A stretch of 64,000 bases of DNA from NCBI GenBank assembly GCA_003281185.1, contig QCCS01000004.1, positions 49,542 through 113,541 of the forward strand. Direction: 5' to 3'. Position numbers and translations under genes: made by a program. The notes below the pieces were generated by a model. It was not told where the DNA came from. It saw only the letters and a program-made list of their open reading frames with translations, and did not search any database. This stretch comes from Prochlorococcus sp. AG-347-M15. GTDB lineage: Bacteria > Cyanobacteriota > Cyanobacteriia > PCC-6307 > Cyanobiaceae. Shown here piece after piece: positions 59,604 through 64,000 of the stretch; the first letter of the stretch is position 1, and every line of letters begins with the position of its first letter.

Positions 59604-60197
59604 TTAGATCTTTGCTAAAGTCACCTTTTCTGGTTGATTTTGATATTTACCTCTTCTATCTTCATATGTAGTAGAGCAAGGATCACCCTCAAAGAAGAGT
59701 AGTTGACAAATACCCTCATTAGCATAAATTCTGCAATCTGCACCTGAGCTATTACTAAACTCTAAAGTTAAATGGCCTTCCCATCCGGCTTCTGCAGGTG
59801 TTGTATTTACAATAATTCCGAGCCGTGCGTAAGTACTTTTACCTATACAAATTACAGTTATGTTCTCTGGCACTTTCATTTTTTCTAGAGCAACTCCCAA
59901 GCCATAGGAATGAGCAGGAAGAATAAAATAGTCTCCATCATCATCATGGTGAAGAATAGTTTTTTCTAAATTATTGGGATTAAACTTTTTTGGATTCATT
60001 ACAGTTCCAGGGATATGTCTAAAAATTAGGAATTCTTTGGATGAAAGTCTTAAATCATATCCGTAAGAGGAACATCCGTAACTCAAAACTGGCTTTCTTT
60101 GATTATCAGGCTCAAGATGACGCACCAAGCTTGATTGGAAGGGATTTATCATCCCTTCAGACGCTTTTTGATTTATCCAGAGATCATTTTTAAGCAT
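59604..60197 (-). CDS. dcd: dCTP deaminase
   Basis: The 197-residue homotrimeric enzyme converts dCTP to dUTP, feeding ThyX. It has PVLSYGCSSYGYDLRLS, ILPAHSYGLGVALEK, IGKSTYARLGIIVNTTPAEA and GWEGHLTLEFSNSS, the last with the catalytic Glu. It lies 4 bp after the cobA-like gene and 1 bp before thyX, so the three are almost certainly one transcript. Confidence 0.96.
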   Translation of the reverse strand: MLKNDLWINQKASEGMINPFQSSLVRHLEPDNQRKPVLSYGCSSYGYDLRLSSKEFLIFRHIPGTVMNPKKFNPNNLEKTILHHDDDGDYFILPAHSYGLGVALEKMKVPENITVICIGKSTYARLGIIVNTTPAEAGWEGHLTLEFSNSSGADCRIYANEGICQLLFFEGDPCSTTYEDRRGKYQNQPEKVTLAKI

Positions 60198-60201
60198 TTT
60201 T

Positions 60202-60783
60202 TTATGAACGAAGTTCGGTGATTTGGTTGGCCATTAATAATAAATCTTTTGGGATACCTGTACCTGTAAGGATTACATCTCCCGTTATAAATCGGTTTTC
60301 AAGTGTTGAAATCAAATCATCTTTTTCAATAATTTTCATCTCAATAGCGAGGCAAATTTCATCAAGTATGACTTGATCATTTTCACCAGAAAGCAATTGA
60401 TTTTTGCAAAAATTCCATAACTCATAGATAGATTCATTAATAGATTTCTTTAAATTTTTATCACGTTCAATTTCTTCAGTATTATATTGATCAAAGGAAT
60501 GGGATGATCTTACCCAAGTTAAATTACCACAAAGTTTTACAGCATTCGAAACCCCTTGTTTAACACCTCCTTTCATAAATTGAACTAAAAGTACTTTATT
60601 GCCAAGAGCAGCGTTTCTTAGTGAGTCTCTAATAATGGAAGAATAACTTCCTCTGTAAGGGGATTGATAAATTTGTATTTGTCCGTTTTGCTTAAATCTT
60701 TTTAGGTTTTTTTTGTTATCGGGATTTATTTTTAAAACATCAAGATGACTTTTGGAATAATTATTAGGTGAACTAATTACCAT
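60202..60783 (-). CDS. cobA: CobA/BtuR-family cob(I)alamin adenosyltransferase homologue, P-loop degenerate
   Basis: The 193-residue protein matches CobA/BtuR in IRDSLRNAALGNKVLLVQFM plus KGG (residues about 51-73) and in the Walker-B-like VILDEICLAI (138-147) and GDVILTGTGIP. The P-loop, normally GxGKGKT in this family, is replaced by SPYRGSYSS (41-49), so the nucleotide-phosphate lysine is lost. It heads the dcd-thyX operon and has a palindromic operator upstream. A remodelled enzyme, or a non-adenosylating partner of B12 metabolism, are both possible. Confidence 0.8.
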   Translation of the reverse strand: MVISSPNNYSKSHLDVLKINPDNKKNLKRFKQNGQIQIYQSPYRGSYSSIIRDSLRNAALGNKVLLVQFMKGGVKQGVSNAVKLCGNLTWVRSSHSFDQYNTEEIERDKNLKKSINESIYELWNFCKNQLLSGENDQVILDEICLAIEMKIIEKDDLISTLENRFITGDVILTGTGIPKDLLLMANQITELRS

Positions 60784-60797
60784 TATTAGAAGTTTCT

Positions 60798-60844
60798 TTG
60801 CTAAATGCAGTATAATTTGAATTTATTTACACTGCATATAGTGT
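60798..60844 (-). promoter_or_regulatory. Tandem NrdR-box-like operator and promoter of cobA-dcd-thyX
   Basis: TTACACTGCATATAGTGTAA (60827-60846) is a perfect 7 bp inverted repeat with a 6-base centre. Its 16-base core ACACTGCATATAGTGT (60829-60844) matches 14 of 16 positions of the NrdR box consensus acaCwAtATaTwGtgt. A weaker copy TTGCTAAATGCAGTAT (60798-60813) begins 31 bp away, matching 9 of 16, including most of the conserved core; tandem boxes spaced about three helical turns are the rule for NrdR. TATACT on the minus strand (60814-60809) could be the -10. Binding is inferred. Confidence 0.55.
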
Positions 60845-60922
60845 AATTTTACTTAAAAAAGCATTGAGAAAGTTTAAAAAAACTGAAGAAGTTTATAGAG
60901 AAAATAATAAGAATTGAAAACT

Positions 60923-60964
60923 GTTACTGTTGATACAAGATATTTCAAGGTGCCTTCTTAAGTT
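60923..60964 (+). promoter_or_regulatory. Putative NtcA autoregulatory promoter of ntcA
   Basis: GTT (60923-60925) and TAC (60934-60936) flank 8 bases, one mismatch from GTA-N8-TAC. After 22 bases comes TAAGTT (60959-60964), fitting TAN3T. A transcript starting near 60971 would give a short leader before ATG at 60984. This placement also argues against the TTG at 60930 as the start, since that TTG falls inside the site. Confidence 0.4.
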
Positions 60965-60983
60965 TTTATTATTAAAGATATTT

Positions 60984-61718
60984 ATGATCCCTTCTTCTCG
61001 AGGATATAGCCGCTTTAGTTCGCAACAGTCTGGACAAAGCAAAATCAACTCCGTTGGAGAACGTTTTCCAATCAATAGAACTTTAATGGAAGTAATTAAA
61101 GGTCTAGAGGGTGCAAGCACAGAAATGGTTGAGAGATCTAAAACAATTTTTTTTCCTGGTGATCCTGCTGAGAGGGTTTATCTGATAAGAAGAGGAGCAG
61201 TAAGGTTGTCAAGAGTTTATGAATCTGGTGAAGAGATAACTGTTGCTCTTCTAAGAGAAAATAGTCTCTTTGGTGTTTTATCTCTGCTAACCGGCCATAG
61301 ATCTGATCGTTTTTATCATGCTATAGCTTTTACAAGAGTTGAAATGATAACAGCACCTGCTAATTCTGTATTAAGAGCCATAGAGGAAGATGCATCTGTA
61401 GGACTATTACTATTACAAGGTCTCTCAAGTAGGATCCTACAAACAGAAACAATGATAGAAACTCTTACTCATAGAGATATGTCTTCTCGTTTAGTAAGTT
61501 TTTTAATGGTTCTTTGTAGAGACTTTGGAGTCGCGAGTGAAAAAGGTATTACTATAGATTTAAGGCTTTCACATCAAGCTATTGCTGAAGCTATTGGTTC
61601 AACAAGAGTGACGATTACAAGATTATTGGGAGATTTAAAGGATTCTGGGCTTCTCACTATTGAAAGAAAAAAAATTACAGTATTTGACCCAATAGCTCTT
61701 GCAAAAAGATTTAATTGA
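60984..61718 (+). CDS. ntcA: Global nitrogen regulator NtcA
   Basis: The 244-residue CRP-family activator responds to 2-oxoglutarate and controls nitrogen genes. I start at ATG 60984 ([18 protein letters not shown]); an upstream TTG at 60930 would add 18 residues of AT-rich translation and overlaps the regulatory site. The effector domain has [20 protein letters not shown] and [20 protein letters not shown]. The dimer helix follows, then the DNA-binding helix-turn-helix [20 protein letters not shown]. It is divergent from the cobA-dcd-thyX operon. Confidence 0.96.
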   Translation: MIPSSRGYSRFSSQQSGQSKINSVGERFPINRTLMEVIKGLEGASTEMVERSKTIFFPGDPAERVYLIRRGAVRLSRVYESGEEITVALLRENSLFGVLSLLTGHRSDRFYHAIAFTRVEMITAPANSVLRAIEEDASVGLLLLQGLSSRILQTETMIETLTHRDMSSRLVSFLMVLCRDFGVASEKGITIDLRLSHQAIAEAIGSTRVTITRLLGDLKDSGLLTIERKKITVFDPIALAKRFN

Positions 61719-61757
61719 TTCATTATTAATTAATATGTACCGACTATATGAAATAGT

Positions 61758-62723
61758 GTGGCTTGGATCTTAATTATTTTTTTAATATTACTTGGAGGAT
61801 TAATTGCACCATTTGGAGATTTGCTTGGTACAAAGATTGGTAAAGCAAGATTCAGCATCTTAAGATTAAGACCCAAAAAAACAGCTACAATCGTAACTAT
61901 ACTAACTGGAGGCTTTATCAGTGCAATATCTATTGGATTATTGCTTTTAGTTAGTGAAGAGTTTAGGCAAAGACTTTTTGTTGATATTCCTTTCTTACAA
62001 AAAACTTTGGATGAAAGTAAAAAGGCGCTTATTCCTTTGCAGGAAGAAAGGAAGAAGCTAGAAGATAAGATTAATAATAAAGAAAGGGAATTAAATAAAC
62101 TAAAAAGTGATATTAAAGGATTTAGAAGAGGGAATGTAGTTATTAAAAGAGGACAAACTTTATTTATTGCTGAGATTAATTCTAATTCAAATATAAAACT
62201 AGCATTAGCAGAAATTTATAATGAAGCCGATAAATTTGTACAGAAAATTGTTATTCCGAATAATAAAGAAGCCAAAAATATTCTTTTGTGGCGACCAAGC
62301 GATATTACAAAAATTGAGAGTTTAGCTGCAAAAGGGGGTGATTGGATCCTCTTAATTAAAACGGCAACGAATGTCTTAAGAGGGGATAATTATGTTTTTG
62401 TATCGCCTAATTTATTAGAGAATAAATTAATAGTAAGAAAAGGAGATGTTATTAAAAGCTCTATTTTGGGTAAAAGTGATTTAAATCAGAAATCTATAAA
62501 TTCAAAAATTCAATCCTTATTGAGAGAAACAAGAGATGAAATTATTTCAAAAGGTTCACAAGCTAATGAAATCAAGACTAGGGGAAATTTTGTAAAAAAA
62601 ATTAGGGACTTTCTTAAAGACAATCAAAATATCAAATTTAAGTTAGAAATAGTATCTTTAAGAGATAGTAAAACTGCAGAACCCATTGCTGTTGAAATAA
62701 ATATTTTAAAGATAGAATCTTAA
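61758..62723 (+). CDS. DUF3084 family membrane/coiled-coil protein
   Basis: The 321-residue protein has two N-terminal hydrophobic segments (WILIIFLILLGGLIAPFG and TIVTILTGGFISAISIGLLLL), then a charged coiled-coil (residues about 88-118, LIPLQEERKKLEDKINNKER) and a soluble C-terminal part. I know this layout, with GDLLGTKIGKARFSILRLRP, as DUF3084 of cyanobacteria; the function is unknown. The start is GTG. It abuts the RuvX-like gene (stop at 62721-62723, next ATG at 62724), so co-expression is likely. Confidence 0.83.
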   Translation: MAWILIIFLILLGGLIAPFGDLLGTKIGKARFSILRLRPKKTATIVTILTGGFISAISIGLLLLVSEEFRQRLFVDIPFLQKTLDESKKALIPLQEERKKLEDKINNKERELNKLKSDIKGFRRGNVVIKRGQTLFIAEINSNSNIKLALAEIYNEADKFVQKIVIPNNKEAKNILLWRPSDITKIESLAAKGGDWILLIKTATNVLRGDNYVFVSPNLLENKLIVRKGDVIKSSILGKSDLNQKSINSKIQSLLRETRDEIISKGSQANEIKTRGNFVKKIRDFLKDNQNIKFKLEIVSLRDSKTAEPIAVEINILKIES

Positions 62724-63161
62724 ATGGCTAGAATAATTAGTATTGATCCTGGGAAAAGTAAATGCGGTTTAGTTTTAGCTGACATAGTAGAAAAAAAAGT
62801 TTATAAAGCCATCGTGCTTAAAAGTGAATTACTGAAAGATTATGTCATAAATTTAAATGCCCTTGAAGATATATCAAAAATTATTATTGGCAATGGTACA
62901 ACTAGTAGAGAGATTATAAAAAAACTGGATTTTTTAAAAAAAGAAATAATAACTTTTGAAGAAAAAAATACTACTTATCGAGCCAAAGCAAGATACTTTG
63001 AACTTTTTCCAATTAGTGGTTTGAAGTTTTTGATCCCAAGGGAAATTCTTATTATTAATAAAAATCTAGACGCAATATCAGCTTTGATAATTTTGGAGGA
63101 TTATTGCAAAAATAAGTTTACTTTGAATAAAAATATAAGTTTTAAAACTTGGCTGAAATAA
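62724..63161 (+). CDS. RuvX/YqgF-like RNase H-fold protein
   Basis: The 145-residue protein begins MARIISIDPGKSKCGLVLAD, the metal-binding N-terminal strand of the YqgF/RuvC-like fold. It has a KIIIGNGTTSREI segment and an acidic residue in ITFEEKN that may be a second metal ligand. YqgF matures the 5' end of 16S rRNA in bacteria; this divergent copy may do the same or act as a resolvase-like nuclease. Its end overlaps the convergent DUF3146 gene by 20 bp. Confidence 0.8.
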   Translation: MARIISIDPGKSKCGLVLADIVEKKVYKAIVLKSELLKDYVINLNALEDISKIIIGNGTTSREIIKKLDFLKKEIITFEEKNTTYRAKARYFELFPISGLKFLIPREILIINKNLDAISALIILEDYCKNKFTLNKNISFKTWLK

Positions 63162-63399
63162 TAAACTTATATTCATTACCAGATTCTAGTTCATAATCTT
63201 TTTGTAAAAGAAATTTTAATAAGGAATTCTCAATCAATGCTCTTCCCAAAGGAGGATTAACTAATAGTAAACCCTTATTAAAAGACCATGTAAAATCCCA
63301 TTTAAATTGACTAGCTTCCACAACACCCTTAATTTCCTTTTTTGAAAAGCAATACTCTTTAACACTTAAATGAGCTATTGTTTCTGGTTTGGAACGCAT
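63142..63399 (-). CDS. DUF3146-like small protein
   Basis: The 85-residue protein is rich in aromatic and charged residues, with QFKWDFTWSFNKGLLLVNPP and LGRALIENSLLKFLLQKDYE followed by LESGNEYKFIISAKF. I know a cyanobacterial family of this length and pattern as DUF3146. No membrane span or catalytic motif is seen. It lies 9 bp after pth on the same strand and converges with the RuvX-like gene. Confidence 0.75.
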   Translation of the reverse strand: MRSKPETIAHLSVKEYCFSKKEIKGVVEASQFKWDFTWSFNKGLLLVNPPLGRALIENSLLKFLLQKDYELESGNEYKFIISAKF

Positions 63400-63408
63400 T
63401 TGTTAAAT

Positions 63409-64000
63409 TTAGTTTTTATCAAAAGAATTTAATTCATTTATTATAAATTCTTCTTTTTCTGTATTCAATTTTTCTAACGATTCTATTACCCTTTTATATA
63501 CTTTATCTAATTTTGATTGTTCTTCTAGAGAAACATTTCCTAATACATAAGAAATAGTATCAAAATTACTCGTGTTTTTTAAGGATTCAGGTGAACCAAT
63601 ACCTATCCTTATTCTTTTAAAATTATGAGTTTGTAATTTTTCAATGATACTTTTAAGACCATTATGTCCACCTGAGCTCCCTTTTTTTCTAAATCTTATT
63701 TTTCCAAGAGGAAGATCTTTGTCATCAACTATTATAAAAATCTGATCCAAATTAATTTTGTACCAATCTACTATTGCTCTGACAGCATCACCACTATTAT
63801 TCATAAACGTATTTGGCAAAAACAACCTGTAAGTGGAGTCATTGATTTTAAATTCTGAGTATAAACTTTTTAGTTTATCCTTTAATAAAAATTTTGAATT
63901 ATATTTTTTTGATAGATTTTCAAGCAGCAAAAAACCTATATTATGTCTACTTTTTGAGTATTTTTTGCCAGGATTTCCTAAACCAATTAAGTATACTTCA
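63409..64000 (-). CDS. pth: Peptidyl-tRNA hydrolase (start outside the window)
   Basis: The gene runs off the right edge; a TTG at 63930 is not its real start. Hand translation of the last 70 bases shows EVYLIGLGNPGKKYSKSRHN and IGFLLLENLSKK, the true N-terminal region with the catalytic His (RHNIGF). Other family motifs are FLPNTFMNNSGDAV, IIVDDKDLPLGKIR and KGSSGGHNGLKSI. The enzyme recycles peptidyl-tRNAs that drop off the ribosome. It is 9 bp before the DUF3146-like gene on the same strand. Confidence 0.95.
   Translation of the reverse strand, partial: EVYLIGLGNPGKKYSKSRHNIGFLLLENLSKKYNSKFLLKDKLKSLYSEFKINDSTYRLFLPNTFMNNSGDAVRAIVDWYKINLDQIFIIVDDKDLPLGKIRFRKKGSSGGHNGLKSIIEKLQTHNFKRIRIGIGSPESLKNTSNFDTISYVLGNVSLEEQSKLDKVYKRVIESLEKLNTEKEEFIINELNSFDKN

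Noticed and set aside
60843..60852. GTA-N4-TAC next to the palindrome before ntcA
   Set aside because: The spacing is far from the NtcA consensus; it arises from the palindrome plus flanking bases.
60930..60983. TTG at 60930 as the ntcA start
   Set aside because: The extra 18 residues are not typical of NtcA, and the codon lies inside the putative regulatory site; ATG at 60984 gives the normal length.

Overview
The window is a 64 kb piece of core chromosome from a marine picocyanobacterium, most likely a high-light-adapted Prochlorococcus. The evidence is very low G+C, short intergenic gaps, oxygenic-photosynthesis genes (psbA, psbO, crtR, ycf20- and ycf66-like genes, CP12), a SulP/SbtA carbon-uptake cluster, ntcA, and many small protein families confined to cyanobacteria. 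I cannot name the strain from sequence alone. I see no insertion sequence, prophage, CRISPR array, integrase or rRNA. There is one tRNA, Leu(UAG). Both ends cut through genes: hisC-like at the left, pth at the right.

Layout. 1-10.7 kb: mnmE, nadC, argS and hisC-like on the minus strand, a DUF2062 gene, the (p)ppGpp enzyme spoT/relA, a duplicated peptide-type ABC ATPase, and rluD/rbgA. 10.9-16.3 kb: pgk, an unknown secreted or anchored protein, murG, a CobD/HisC-like aminotransferase and pyrD. 16.3-23.2 kb: rnhA, then the classical secE-nusG-rplK-rplA-rplJ-rplL transcription/translation block, preceded by a ClpB-like chaperone. 23.4-27.9 kb: eno, an ABC1 kinase, a small coiled-coil protein and a thioredoxin-reductase-like flavoprotein. 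28-31 kb: SbtB-like P-II protein, SbtA and SulP (BicA-type) transporter, a compact inorganic-carbon uptake operon. 31-36 kb: hemB, glyoxalase-like, mutS2, obgE. 36-41 kb: CP12, a glutathionyl transferase, aspartoacylase-like, psbA, aroC. 41-49.4 kb: a KDPG-aldolase-like gene, ftsH, ATP sulfurylase, psbO, coaBC, DUF2555, ycf20-like, pyrB. 49.4-58.3 kb: 3-methyladenine glycosylase, gatC, crtR, tRNA-Leu, ycf66-like, ileS, two small unknowns, trmB, glmM. 58.4-64 kb: a membrane thioredoxin, the thyX-dcd-cobA operon, ntcA, DUF3084, a RuvX-like protein, DUF3146 and pth.

How the genes work together. Several clusters make metabolic sense: carbon uptake (bicA-sbtA-sbtB), Calvin-cycle control (CP12), lower glycolysis (pgk, eno), PSII and its repair (psbA, psbO, ftsH), and deoxynucleotide supply (cobA-type, dcd, thyX). 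The last operon has a near-perfect NrdR-like palindrome and a weaker second copy 31 bp away over its promoter. I rate this the most interesting regulatory observation here. pgk has a full NtcA-type promoter pattern (GTA-N8-TAC, N23, TAN3T), and ntcA has a one-mismatch version of the same pattern.

Other points worth checking are two genes (crtR and the glycosylase) whose conserved N-termini have no ATG, GTG or TTG, a thioredoxin-reductase homologue without NADPH motifs, a CobA homologue without its P-loop, an SbtB without its C-terminal cysteine loop, a CP12 without its N-terminal cysteine pair, and an unannotated-looking 42-codon ORF divergent from psbA. The window looks like a streamlined core genome, not an accessory island. 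I did not find a new multi-gene defence or mobile system.
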